From NCBI GenBank assembly GCA_029449235.1, contig JANATG010000012.1:1674001-1738000 (forward strand): DNA of 64,000 nucleotides. The letters are read 5' to 3'. The notes beneath the pieces were generated by a model that saw only the letters and a program-made list of their open reading frames with translations, was not told the DNA's origin and did no database searches. This document shows positions 1-11,405 of this stretch, one piece after another. Every line of letters starts with the position of its first letter. Positions within the stretch are counted from its first letter, which is position 1. The DNA comes from Linnemannia schmuckeri (taxonomy: Eukaryota; Mortierellomycota; Mortierellomycetes; Mortierellales; Mortierellaceae). A program made the translations under genes and the position numbers.

Positions 1-510
1 AAAAGCGTTTCCAGGAGCGAAAAAAATGGTTTCTCGCCGTGTAAAAAGCATTTCCAAGAAAAAAAAGCATTTTCAAAAGCGGAAAAGTGGTTTCTGGCCA
101 TGTAAAAAGTATTACCAAGGTGGGAGAAGAGGTTACCAAGGCTGAAGAAAGGGTTACCACGGTGAGAGAAGGGGTTACTAGCGCGGTGGAAGGGTTTTCA
201 TGGAAAAAAAAGAGCGTTTCTGGAGTCGAAAAAGTGGTTTCTGGGTTTGTAAAAAGGCTGTCTGAAGAAAAATGTAAGAGGAGCCCACTTTTTATGATCC
301 CCCCCCGCCCCCCTTTTTTTCTCTGTCATTTTTTACAAGCCCAGAAACCACTTTTTCGACTCCAGAAATGCTTATTTTCGCGGAAACTCCTTCTTTAACC
401 TTGGTAATCCCTTCTCCCATTTTGGAAATGCGTTTTACATGGCTAGAAACCGCTTTTCCGCTCTTGGAAACGCTTTTTACACGCCTAGAAACGACTCTTT
501 CACCCTCAAG
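1..510. repeat. Imperfect inverted repeat built of degenerate short repeats
   Basis: The left part (about 1-285) reads on the plus strand as short units resembling 'gtttctgg...gtaaaaag.gtttccaag'. The right part (about 320-510) is a diverged reverse complement of the same units. The closest arm pair is about 210-265 against 328-375, separated by a C-rich spacer near 300-312. Translated outward-in, both arms give similar Val/Ser/Lys-rich peptides such as VSGVEKVVSG, one on each strand. The left arm is open at 87-398 plus and the right arm at 292-783 minus. That may be relic coding sequence of a repeat protein or simple satellite-like DNA. No start codon context, splice structure or known domain supports a gene. 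Confidence 0.6.
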
Positions 511-517
511 CGCTCTC

Positions 518-542
518 TTTTTTTTTTTTTTTTTTTTTTTTT
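518..542. repeat. Poly-T tract (25 nt)
   Basis: A run of 25 T directly follows the right arm of the inverted repeat. On the minus strand it reads as poly-A, which inflates a Lys run in the overlapping open frame. Confidence 0.9.
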
Positions 543-637
543 GGGGTGGTGATGGTAAAGTAGGTTGAATGCGGTTCTGTAGGGTATACGGGACAACATG
601 TAGGTCGAGCTCTGTTGTTTGTGGAGGCGGCATTGGT

Positions 638-689
638 GACGACGACGACGATGACGACGACGGCGACGATGACGACGACGGCGACGATG
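638..689. repeat. GAC/GAT triplet microsatellite
   Basis: Imperfect GAC/GAT/GGC triplets run for about 50 bp. They create poly-Asp, poly-Thr and poly-Val/Ser open frames in different phases, so those ORFs should not be taken as genes. Confidence 0.85.
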
Positions 690-834
690 AGGGCTGCGAC
701 TGCCGTTGCGAGGTCACGGGTGCTGGTACTGGTACTGGTGCTATTGATCGATATCGCGTATCCTGGTCTTTTCGCTCGCACAAAGAAGAGGAAGCCCTGA
801 AATCGACCTGAATTGGCGGAGCGCGAGAGGTTTA

Positions 835-855
835 AGCAGCAGCAGCAGCAGCGGC
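835..855. repeat. CAG/GCA triplet microsatellite
   Basis: Short (AGC)n run of about seven units, in a stretch without any convincing gene. Confidence 0.8.
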
Positions 856-859
856 AGTG

Positions 860-3800
860 AAGGGTGATGAGGACAAATGTGGTAGCACTGACAACAGCGT
901 CGTCGACGACGGAGACGGAAGGGAAACGGCCATTAATCGTGACGAGATGATCGAAGTAGCAGTCGGGTGACGGCGACGGCGGCGGTGATAGGAAATTGGA
1001 TACCTTTGACAACTGTTGGCACTGGCGGACATCCTTTTATCCGCCCATCTTTCTTTTTCCCACGCGTACGCGAGTCGCGTCTATTCTTCATCATAGGCAG
1101 GCTGCAGATGGACCTTCAAAGCGATCACTCATGCTCTGCCACCACCATACGGAATTTCTGATCCAGGTCAAAATTGGACTCCTAGGTAGGGTACTCCAAC
1201 GTTCGATCTGTCTGGCGTCCCCAAAGATGAAGGAGAGCTTGTTTGTAGCTTCGAATGAGGATCGTCATGATTCTCCGAGGCAGAGGCACGTTTGTCTGGA
1301 TTTTGGTTGCTACTGAATGGAATGTGGAATGGGCAGAGAAAGACAGAGGGTAAGGAGAGAGAAAGTGACAAGTATGCATGTTAGGGAGAGGAACTTTGAG
1401 GGTTCTTTGTATTTACGAAAAAAAGATTCTCTGTGTATTCACGGATAGGGACTGCAAAAGGAAATAAAACAAACATACAATGGTCCATCCCGGCGAGTGT
1501 CTCTATGGACACTATGAGTATATAAATGGACACACACGAAAAGAATACATAATTCTTGAAAAATTCCAGAACTGGATCCAGCGCGACCGTGAAATCGCAA
1601 TGTTCCTGTACAAGGATAAACATTTTAAGTGTATTATATGTTGTAAGAGAAAGAGCTCGCAAGCCGTAAACAAGTAGGACCATCGATATGTGTCATTCTG
1701 TTCAACTTGTATCTTATTCCACAAAATGGTTGACTCTTCCAGAGAAAAAAAATAGATAACTACAGGAAGCTATTTATTGTTTTCTTTTTTGACATCTGAA
1801 AGGTGTCCTGAAAAGAGTGCTCGAAGGATAGGGAAAATGTGTTCATGCTGACATGCGTGCTGCTACGAAAAAAGGACGTTGGCTATGGAACCAGAATGAG
1901 TAGTCGATATGAATGGGAACGGGTATTTTCTTGGAGTTTAATTCACCTTTCGTTTTAGTGTGAGTGATCTGGTTATCTGTGGTCCAGTCACTGATATCCA
2001 AAGACTCAGAGTTCAGGTGCCAGGTTTCGGAGCCCTTGACAACTGTCTATTTTTCGCAGTGGACAGTCCCAGTAGTGATTAGCTGAACATGACACGAGAA
2101 AAAGACGAACGGTGGCACTCCATAAGCCTTATGATACCGCGGGTAAATCCTCTCTGCCCTCCACAGGGTTAAATCTGAGGGACAAGGTGTGATGACAACG
2201 AAGACAGAAAGATATGATGGCGATGACGGAGAGTGGGAGGGCGTATGTGTGTGAGCTCCATGCATTAGAGGTGAGGCATGGAGGAACTGGACGCGGAGCG
2301 ATATGCTTCAGAGTCATTGGTCGGACCTGAGCTCGAAACATCTTGTTATGGCAAGATACATACGCTTACAGTTCGGTGCAACAGCGTAGGATACACAAAA
2401 AACCACCACCATCACCACTATCGTCATTGCCATCAACAAGTTTATCATTCGATAGTCAACCTTTTCTGTAGCTGCCACTTGGACTCTCCTTCATCCTCGT
2501 CGATCTCCTCTTTCTCTGTTTGTTGTTCTCCCTTCCCCTTAAAAAACCACACAGGTGGTTCAAACGCCCAAAGAAAAGACAGGGTCCATGGCATGTTGCC
2601 GTCTAATCTTTGGCCCTCTTTCCCCTTGCTGTTGAATAGACTGCTTAAACATGAACTGCAACCCTTTATTTTGTGTTATCATCACCCGATCCCTTTTGAA
2701 AGAAAAGATAAAGGGCATAACGAATAGTCTAGACGGCATGGCCTTCTCTCCTCCTTTCTCCCTCTCCTTTTTTTTTAAATGTGTGCACCTATATAGGAAT
2801 AAGCAAAAAAAATGGACTTCTGTCCTTTTGACTTGCAAATCTCTTCTCTCTCCGCTCTATCATCTTCCCCTGCATTTTTTGTGCGTTTGTTCTTCTTGCG
2901 CTCCTCGATCTTTTTCTGGTTTATCCATGGCTCTCTTTGTTCGATCGTTTTATTATTATTTGTGAGGGTGGTGTGTTTTATGTGTGTATGTATGTGTTGC
3001 AGGATCATCAAAGTGTAACGATGTGAAGGTTCAATTTTGATCTAAACAAGGCTAAATTGCGATGAGCGGTGGATGAATGTGAACCCCCCTATTTCCTGAA
3101 TCCCCTACTACTTCTACTACCCTGTTCATCAACATAAACAACGCTGTGCAGCTGTCATTGGTCTCCGCAACTGGAAGGCGAAAGGTCAAAAAGAGGGGCG
3201 TGTGCGTATATCTAAATTTACGAAAATGTCGTCTTGATTCTCCACCCTCTCGAAGAATGTTGCCTCCCTTATCCTCGATGATGCCCAACCACATTTAGTG
3301 TAGAGAGTGACAGGGAGAGAGATAGAGATGGTGAAGAATGAAAGATCGAGATGGTTGATGACGGATATGGATACTAACTGACTGGCTCCCAAAAACAAGC
3401 GTTCATACCATTCTCTTGTACCAGTTAAATAACTCCGTCTTTTTTATATTGATGTGATTATACATTCGTGTTCTTGAGAGCACCATTAACACCCGAGCTG
3501 GATCCATGTGTGAGTTCCAAATGCGGGTTGTTATTATTGTTATTATTATTCTTCTTCCTCGTGCGTGGTGTGTTCTTGGTGTGTGATGTGCACAAAGGGC
3601 GCACATTGAGATACAGGAAAATAGGAAACAGGAAAGGGAGGGAGAGAGAAGCAATGCAAGCACAACACACTATTTTCCTCAATTGCTATTGCTTGATGAT
3701 CATTAGGACAATTGTGTTCTGTGTGATAAAAATAAAATTTGACCTTTTGGCGGACGACTAATTGAAGGCGCCATGAATAAAATGAAACCCACATCCTGCC

Positions 3801-4087
3801 TTCCTTTTCTTGTCTTCTCTTTTATTTTTTTTTTGTTTCACTCTTTTCTTTTCTTTCTTGCTTGCCATCCCTTCTTTGTTAGCATCCCTCACCCTCCCAC
3901 TCTCTTTTCTTTCAACCTTTCCTAGCCTCCACACTTCCTAGTGGCAATAAGCCTTTTCTTCTTCTTCCGCATCTTCCCTTCTTCCTTCCATCCCTCAAAC
4001 ATTTTCTCTTTTTTCATTTTATCGTCCACTCCCTCTTAAAAAACACCATTCCCCATTACCACACACACCACGCCCCTATCGCCAAAA
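860..4087. other. Gene-free stretch upstream of the Gln-rich gene
   Basis: Only short open frames occur here (mostly 60-150 codons). None has a recognisable domain, a conserved splice structure or codon bias like the real genes of the window. The last 300 bp before 4088 are strongly pyrimidine-rich on the plus strand, the same arrangement seen before most starts in this window, so they are probably the promoter and 5' leader of the next gene. Confidence 0.6.
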
Positions 4088-6781
4088 ATGTCCGTCCTAA
4101 CCTCACCAACATCCCCCACTCAACTCCACCCTCCACCCCTCAACATGGCTACAAAGCCCAAACGCTCTGTCTCCTTCATGAATCATGCTACCGTCACCGA
4201 TATCGCCGATAACACTACTGCCTCCGACAAGAGCAATATCACAGTGGTACTGACAGGAGCCCCAGGGAACGTGAATCGATCCTCCTTCCGGCCAGGTCGG
4301 CGTCCTGGCTACGTCCGCAAGGGCCCCGTTCAGTCTGACTCTGACGCCGATTCTGACTCTGCGGACGACATTGTGGAGAATGAGGACGAGGACGATGAGT
4401 ATGAGGACGGTAAGAAGGTGAATGGCGGTGGAGGTGGAATCAGGAATGGGATCGGTGCATTCAGTCCCAAGCCAGTAGCAGTGGCAGGAGCGACTGTGGG
4501 TGGTGGAGTTAGTGGAGTTGTACGGCCGGGTCAGAACTATGTCCGTCGGGCGCCTGTCAATTCTGATACAGAGTCAGATGAGGAAAAGGCAGACGATGAG
4601 CCCACGAGATCTGCAACGGCAACAACAACAACAGCAGCAGTGCCCATTCCTGCATCCACAGTTGCTCTCACTCATAGCAACACTACAGAGGAAGAGGAGG
4701 AGAACAGTGATACGGATAACGAAGGAAAAGCCAGTGGGGTAGGAGGATTGGTCAAGTCCATGGCACAAACCCGGATTGCAGGTCCAGGACAGAACTATGT
4801 CCGCAAGGCACCCGTCAATTCTGATAGCGAAGACGACGATTCTGACGACGACAAGCACAAGCCTGCAACGAGATCGACTCCTGCAGTTAATTCTCCCGCT
4901 CCACAACAACAACAGCAGCAACAACCACCCAACTCTGGTGGAAGTATCCACAACCGCCACTTGAACACAGCATTGGGAGCCACAGGACTAGGAGGATCCT
5001 CCGCACCTCATTCACGAACTTCCTCATACGATCCTTACGCCGCTGCCGCCGCTGGAATCGTAGGAGGAGGAATCGGTGGTATGTCGACCGCATTGGCTTC
5101 GCCAAGATCTGGTCCTATCGCCACATCACCCTATAGCCACAACCCCTATACCCCTCCTGCAACGACCTTGGGTATGACCATCAGCAACACCAGCAACTCC
5201 AGCCTCGGCAACCTCAGCAGCAACAGCAGCAACCCCCACCTCGCTTCCACCCTCGGATCGGCATCGTCGCAAGCGGCAGCGGCAAGCCTGGCAAACTCGA
5301 TGGCGATCTACCAGCAGCAACAGCAGGAGATGATGATGATTATGCAGCAGCAGCAGCTCCAGATCGCGACCATGCAGCAGCAACAGCAGGCTTATCAGCT
5401 CCTTGTCTACCAGCAGCAACAGCAGCATCAGCAGCAATTGCAGGCTGTTCATCAGCACCATTCTCGGGCCGCCAGTGCCAATGGATCGGTGCATACCGTA
5501 GACAACATCAAGGTCAATACTCCCCCTGCTGACAGTGACGATGATGTGCCATTGGGCGAGAAACAGAACCAACTCCCACAACTGCCGCAACTCCCTTCGT
5601 TGCCTCAATTCTCGTCCCTCATGGGCATGGGCTCTTCTTCTTCCTTATCCTCCTCTCTTACGTCCTCTTCTTCCCCCACGACTGCAGCGACAACCATTAC
5701 GCCTGCATCGCCCAATACTTGTTCCCCTCGCCTCTCGGTCCAACAATCGCCCCTCCAACATAATCGTCAGCTCTCAACTTCCTCTGTTCACTCCCTTGTC
5801 AACAACGGCGGTGCAGGTGGTGCTTACTTACACCAACCTATCTCGTCGTCTCCTTTGAACCCTGCTACCAGCAACGCCTCCATCTCTGCCTCTCTCCTGG
5901 GCGGTCAACATCAAGTTTACAGCGGAGGACACTCGCATAACCAGACATCTTCTCAACCCCGTTTGAGCGATTTCATTGAAGAGGAACAGGAACGACTTAT
6001 CCGAGAACAGCACCTCCAAGCGACCGCCGCTGCACTTGGGGGACACTCTGTCACTACGCCTCCTACTTCGTTCAGTGGAGGCACCAGTCTGTTGACGAGT
6101 AGTTTCCCGGCCGGGTACCGTGGTAGTGTTGCATCAGTGATGTCCCTCCAGCAGGCTTCGGGGATTGATAGAGGGTCAATGACTTCTTTGCACTCTACTG
6201 GGTCTAACGGCTCTGGTGGATCTGGCGGTTCAGGTGGAGCAGGAGGACAGCATCGCCCCTCGGGATCGAGGGACTCCTTCCTCCCTCATATGGGACCTAC
6301 TCTCATCCAACAGCAACAGTACCTCACCCAACCCCACCAATACCACCTTCAACAACAATCCCAACATCACTTCCTCCCTTACCAGCCATCAACACTAATC
6401 CACGTCGAGGCAAAACCCCCACCCCCCTCTGCAGGACTAGTCGGCGCAATCTCGGCGATGGAACGGGACAAGAAACTGGCAAAGGCCCATGGAACGAACC
6501 AGTTACAGTTCCAACACCAACAACACCAACAACAAATGATGATGAATGTCGAGAAGGAGCGGTGGTTGCAGGAGCAGAGACGGCTTGCGTGGGAGGCGGG
6601 ACAGTTCCCTCAACAGCAGTTCCAGCAGCAACAGTTTGTGCAGCAGGGTCAGCAGGTGTATTTTCAGCAGCAGCCCATGATGATGCAGGTGCCGATGCAG
6701 CAGCAGCAGCAGCAGCAGCAGCCCGGTTGGACGTCTGCAGATGAGGAGGATGATGATAGGCCCTTGGGCGCTGCTCACTAA
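4088..6781 (+). CDS. Gln/Ser-rich low-complexity protein with repeated acidic motifs (function unknown)
   Basis: An intronless 897-residue protein that I do not recognise as a named family. Near the N terminus is a basic patch with KRSVSF (about residues 25-30). A short motif occurs three times, near residues 68-90, 147-168 and 231-252. Each copy has a Pro-Gly pair, then YVRK/YVRR, then a PV and a Ser/Asp/Glu cluster that looks like a casein-kinase-2 target. A second motif, DDDxPLG, occurs near residue 483 and again at the extreme C terminus. The centre and C-terminal half are poly-Gln, Ser and Ala tracts with possible short Gln-rich helices. Most of it is predicted to be disordered; scaffold or regulatory roles are possible but unsupported. 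The ATG follows a long CT-rich leader. A second in-frame ATG lies 20 codons on. It converges on the kinesin gene, with 150 bp between the stop codons. Confidence 0.85.
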   Translation: MSVLTSPTSPTQLHPPPLNMATKPKRSVSFMNHATVTDIADNTTASDKSNITVVLTGAPGNVNRSSFRPGRRPGYVRKGPVQSDSDADSDSADDIVENEDEDDEYEDGKKVNGGGGGIRNGIGAFSPKPVAVAGATVGGGVSGVVRPGQNYVRRAPVNSDTESDEEKADDEPTRSATATTTTAAVPIPASTVALTHSNTTEEEEENSDTDNEGKASGVGGLVKSMAQTRIAGPGQNYVRKAPVNSDSEDDDSDDDKHKPATRSTPAVNSPAPQQQQQQQPPNSGGSIHNRHLNTALGATGLGGSSAPHSRTSSYDPYAAAAAGIVGGGIGGMSTALASPRSGPIATSPYSHNPYTPPATTLGMTISNTSNSSLGNLSSNSSNPHLASTLGSASSQAAAASLANSMAIYQQQQQEMMMIMQQQQLQIATMQQQQQAYQLLVYQQQQQHQQQLQAVHQHHSRAASANGSVHTVDNIKVNTPPADSDDDVPLGEKQNQLPQLPQLPSLPQFSSLMGMGSSSSLSSSLTSSSSPTTAATTITPASPNTCSPRLSVQQSPLQHNRQLSTSSVHSLVNNGGAGGAYLHQPISSSPLNPATSNASISASLLGGQHQVYSGGHSHNQTSSQPRLSDFIEEEQERLIREQHLQATAAALGGHSVTTPPTSFSGGTSLLTSSFPAGYRGSVASVMSLQQASGIDRGSMTSLHSTGSNGSGGSGGSGGAGGQHRPSGSRDSFLPHMGPTLIQQQQYLTQPHQYHLQQQSQHHFLPYQPSTLIHVEAKPPPPSAGLVGAISAMERDKKLAKAHGTNQLQFQHQQHQQQMMMNVEKERWLQEQRRLAWEAGQFPQQQFQQQQFVQQGQQVYFQQQPMMMQVPMQQQQQQQQPGWTSADEEDDDRPLGAAH

Positions 6782-6891
6782 ACTAAGCTGGATACACTTC
6801 ATATACAACACACACATCCATCCCATTCATAATACAAAACATTAAATCATAATCATCCAAATTAATTAACTGTACAAAGCTACACAGAAAA

Positions 6892-6896
<5 letters not shown>

Positions 6897-6925
<29 letters not shown>
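6897..6925. repeat. Poly-T tract (29 nt) between convergent genes
   Basis: On the kinesin coding strand this is a run of 29 A starting six bases after the TAA stop. It sits between two convergent genes and may be part of the kinesin 3' untranslated region. Confidence 0.9.
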
Positions 6926-6931
6926 CGCAGT

Positions 6932-9900
6932 TTAAAAGTCGGCAAGGTTGCGGACAGAGAGTTCAGCTTTGAGCATAGTCAGTTCAGCTTCCAAAGAGGC
7001 AATCCGTGCCATATTCCGCGTCTGCTCCTCCATCCGGAGCCGCCTTTCCTTCTGAGCAACCTGCTCCACCTCTCTGATCCGCGCCGCCGCCGCCGCCGCC
7101 ATTGTCGAAGCTGCCGAAGAAGCCGACGCCGAAGCCCCTCCTCCTGCCGTCCCATTAGTGCCCGCACCTGGGCCCGAACTCGAAGAAGGCGGCCCAGCAA
7201 TCTCCATCTTGCGGATCGTATTCCTCAACTCTGTAATCATAATCTTGAACCCCTCTCGCTCCTCTTCCATCGCAACAATCTTCTCCCGCTGCTCCTCCAT
7301 CTCAATGATCAGCTCCCGGAACTCATCAGAATCCTCAAAGGCAACCATATCCTCCAACTTACGCTCCTGATCCATAACTATAATCTCCAGTTCCCGCTTC
7401 GCCTGCCGCAACGACTGCAGTTCGGCACGGTTCCAGGGCGTGTCCATCAACTCCTCGTCCTCTTCTTCCTCATCAATCGCCAGCACAGACTTGCCAGACT
7501 CGCGCGAATCCAGTCGCTGCAGTGTCGTATCCTGCTTCTTTTCCGGATGCTGTTGCTGAAGAGCCTTGAGAGCTGCAAGATCCTCACCATCAACACTATC
7601 AAACTCCTCCAAATTCTTGATGTTCATGATCGAAGCCCGCTTCTTACTCAAGAACTTCTCCCGTGGAGGGTTATGCTCATCCATATTCTCAACCTTGGCC
7701 AACGTCTTCTCCAAGTCCACCGAATCGCCCTTGACAGCCTTCTCCAATGCATTCTTCATCAACGCCATCTTCTCCTGTTGAGCCTCCAACTCCAACTGCA
7801 GCTCCTTGACAATCGTATCCTTGCGCGCCAACCGGGACTCAATCTCCTTAGGGAAATCCATCACAGTTCCATCCGCAGAGGTCTCGACCGTATACCGTCC
7901 CATCGGTGGATCTGGAGCACCCGCGCCCTTGGTATGAACCGACGAAGAAGTCAAAATCAATTTTGTCAGATGATCAATACGCTCCTTGAGTGCATTTCGG
8001 ACCATATTCATCTCCACCATCTCCTCTTCATGCTTCCGACGCTCCTTCTGCAAAAGACTCGAAAGTTCAGCCTGTTGGGGTCCAGAAGCTGCTGATCCAC
8101 TACCAGGTCCTGCGCCAGCGGAGCCATCTCCAGCAGTCAACATGAGCTGAGCCTTGAGCTCGCTGATCTCGCGACGGTACTTCTCTAGCAGTGCCTTGTC
8201 GTCCATCACCTGGTTGGTCTGCGCCTTTGTTACAATCTTCTTGACACGCGCCGCAAACTTGAGAGTGTTGTTCGACTCTTCCACATTCAGGTACGATGGA
8301 CTGATGGTGCAAATCACCGACACGCGGGCACTGCCATTCAGCGACGACTGCAAAATGCGCGTCAACTTGGAATCACGATACGGAATATGAGCCCTAAATA
8401 ATTCAAATATAAAAAGTATTGGTATTAAGATTCTTTGTCGTCATGTAAAAATATCCTGATGTTCGCAAAATACATCCACTCAACGTACCCTTTCTCCTCA
8501 GTCAATTTGGAGATGACAGTTCCAAGAGTCAAGAGAGACTTGTTGATGAAAGCTCCCTCCTTGCGACGTTCCTCGTTTGACGACGCCTTCTCAGATCCTG
8601 CCAAATCAATCAAGTTCAGCTGTGACACTCTGACAGCACTCGCAGACTTGGATCCTGGTCTCCGTGCTGTAGGGCTTCCTGCCGTAGCTGATGACCTGTC
8701 TCTGCTCTCAATAACCTAGAGAGAGAGGGATCATAAAAAAGTGATTGTGAGTTGACTGTTCTGGCTAAAGTGGTCATCGCAAAAAAGAACGCTTCCTGAA
8801 AGACAGCGTTCCCGTTTAACGTACGATTTGGAAGATCGAGTGGGATCTACTACTGTGTGCATTGAAATCTGTAGAGCTGACATGTCGTTGATCTATTCAT
8901 GAAAGACATTCAAGTCAATTAATTGAGAATAGGCGGTTTTTGACATGTGCATGAACATATCCGCATGATGTCCAAGAAATAAACTTACAGTCTCCTCGTT
9001 CAATAATACGCATCACCTGGGAAGGCGCGGTAACAATCTCCTCTTTGAGTGGACTGACGTACACTCCACGCTATCCACATCATAAAGAGCGGTCGTCATT
9101 AGGTTAATGAAAATTGTGCATCTAGGATCAAACGAGCACAGCAAAAGGGAATAAGACAGGATGGTCTCTGTTTACTATAGAAAAAGCATTAGTGATAACT
9201 TACACGTTTGTCCTCGTGTATCCGCAAATCAATGGCTTCAGGAGAGAGCAAATCGCGGATCGATTCGTTGTAGATCTCCAAATAGGAGACACGCAGCAGG
9301 AACTCGCGGTCCGAGTTCTCGCGAATGTACTTGAAAACATCCTCCACAGCACGAGGTGTAATACCTGGTTGGTTCTCAGTTCCACTCTATCAGGTTATTT
9401 TTGGAGGAGGAAAAACGAGGTGAGTTCATTCAATTGATACATCACGAGTATTGAGACGCATCAATTTGTATCCAAGGCTTAAAGGGGTCCTTACCATTGT
9501 CTACATTATTCAAAGACATCGTTTCAAAGAAAAGAGCAGAGGAAGAGAACGTCAGTAAGAGATCTTTCGCCAGCCATGACACAATGACACACAACAAACA
9601 AAGATTGATCAATGACAGAATGCGTATCCGTACATAAGTTTTTCCAGACGAAGTTTGACCGTAAGCAAAGACCGTTCCTAAGGAAACGATGAGAAATGAA
9701 AACAAGATTATAGGGTCAGTATCCCGCCGGTTTTTTTCTTCCCGATTCATCCGTCCAAGGACTGTAAGATATAGTAGGTTACCATTATATCCCTCCATGG
9801 CTGATTGGACCAAGTTCTTTACGCTGGTGTTGTAGATCAGCTCATTGTCGCTTCCCGTCAGCGCATGGTCTATTCAAATAGCACAAAGGGAAGTGAGGCA

Positions 9901-10689
9901 GGAAGAGGCATTATGGTTAGACATCAACGACAAGCATCATCATTACTCTCATTTCCATTTCCTGACGATAGCCTGTTTGTCGCTCAACATACCATAGTTG
10001 TAGTCGACGGCAACTCTCCTGGCTTGGACGGCATAGTCATCGGTGTAGGCAATGCTCGATCCGGTATCTCCGACTGTCCAGACTTCAGTGGGGCCGCCAG
10101 CGACCTTGAGTTCGGACGATGAAAAGGGACGAATACGAACAGTGACAGTAACGTTTTCCGTCTTTGAACCGCCTGGAGGATTTGCAACGGCAGTAGTAGA
10201 AGCAGCAGTAGGGATCGTAGCAGCAGTAGGGATTGTAGCAGCGGCAGGGGTTGAGGAATGTGGATCGAGGTGTGAAGGGGCAGGAGAGGTATGGGCTACT
10301 TGTTGGGTTGCCAAGGGTGGTATCACAGGCTTGGTGGTGGTAGTTGTTGGAGTGGAGACTGAGATCTTGCGAAGGACAGTAGGAATTCCTGGCGAAGTCG
10401 TAGTGTTAGTAGTAGGTGTCCTTGACCCAGAGTGGTGGCTCTGTGGGGGCAAGAGTCCTGAGGATGATCCAGTGGGTTTAGGAAGCTGTCCGCCTTGAGG
10501 TAGAGGACGACCTGGGGACCTTGGAGAGGCATACATCATGGAGGTACGGTGGGCGGTTGAGGCAGAGGTTGTAGAGGAAGCGAGAGAGGCTGTGGAGGGA
10601 GTTGGAGAGGTCGAGCGGGAGGAAGGGTTGGAGGAGGAGGAAGGAGCAGGGGAAGGGATTCCCAGGCGGTCTGTGGCCGACTTTAGCAT
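6932..10689 (-). CDS. Kinesin-7 (CENP-E/KIP2-like) motor protein, 9 exons
   Basis: Plus-end microtubule motor. Exons (minus strand): 10689-9993, 9869-9783, 9677-9634, 9500-9495, 9386-9204, 9070-8989, 8892-8825, 8715-8489, 8393-6932, giving 951 residues in phase throughout. Residues 1-177 are Ser/Pro/Thr-rich. The motor domain starts near 178 with NVTVTVRIRPFS. It has the P-loop GQTSSGKT (268-275), NAHSSRSHSIF (switch I), NLIDLAGSE (switch II) and HIPYRDSKLTRIL. The neck KYRREISELKAQL after the motor is typical of the kinesin-7 family. The remainder (about 530-951) is coiled coil with Gly/Ala/Ser linkers. Exon 4 is only six bases and encodes Thr-Met just after the P-loop. The start ATG at 10689 is the first one followed by plausible sequence; the open frame continues upstream through a CT-rich leader. 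In fungi such motors deliver polarity factors to hyphal tips; that role is inferred here. Confidence 0.93.
9495..9500 (-). other. 6-nt microexon of the kinesin gene
   Basis: On the coding strand the six bases ACAATG lie between an upstream TAG acceptor and a downstream GTAAGG donor. They supply Thr-Met, completing GQTSSGKTYTM before the next exon begins SGTENQPGI. Without them the conserved TM pair of kinesin motors is missing. Both flanking exons are in phase 0, so skipping would delete exactly two residues. Confidence 0.8.
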
Positions 10690-11405
10690 TTGAAATGATC
10701 GGAGTTGTTCTTGTGGTAATTCGTAGATTGCGTGAGTGAAGAAAGGAAGGAAAGAGTGAAAGAGTAAGGATGGGAATAAGAATTGACAAGAAAAAGAGTG
10801 AATGTGAAATTGAGAGCCGGTTGGAAAGGAGAAGTGTGGAAAAGGATAAAAAAGGGACTTCAGGAGAACAGGAACGAGCAGCAAGGGAGAGGAAGAAGGG
10901 CTAAAGACGGAGAGAGAAGGCGAGAGAGAGAGAAGGCGAGAGATAAAGAGAAGCAAGGGTTAAAAGAAAGAGAAGAAGAGACGGAGAGAGAGAGAAGAGG
11001 AGAGAGAAGAAAGAGAGCGAGGAGTAGAACAAGAAACAGAATTAAATAGGAAAAGAAAAGTCAATGAAGACGACGAGTGAATGAGCAAAGAAGACAAAAA
11101 AAAAAAAGTGTCTGAGGATCTGAAAGAGAACAAACAAACGATGAATGAAAGACAGGGACAGGGCTAAAGGTATGTTGGATCCATGGCTGTGAATGCCTTT
11201 GCAGTGGATATGTGTAATAATGATAAAAAAAATGTGCGGGTAATGGGCTCATCCTCGCCTATCTCGGTCACTGCTCCAAAGAAAGAGAGACTTACGGCCC
11301 ACAGAGGGAGTATTTTTTCCTTGAGCAACTGACTTCTTGCTCTCTCTTCTTTCCTTCTTCTCTCCCTCCCTCTTAGTTCCTCGAATTCAGGATGATCACC
11401 AGACG
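10690..11405. other. Divergent promoter region with purine-rich tract
   Basis: This is the 716 bp between the kinesin start (minus) and the mannosyltransferase start (plus). About 10800-11045 is a GA-rich run on the plus strand, so it is a CT-rich leader for the kinesin. No open frame here resembles a gene. Confidence 0.6.

Noticed and set aside
569..811. Poly-Asp open frame
   Set aside because: Created by the GAC/GAT microsatellite; no start context or conservation.
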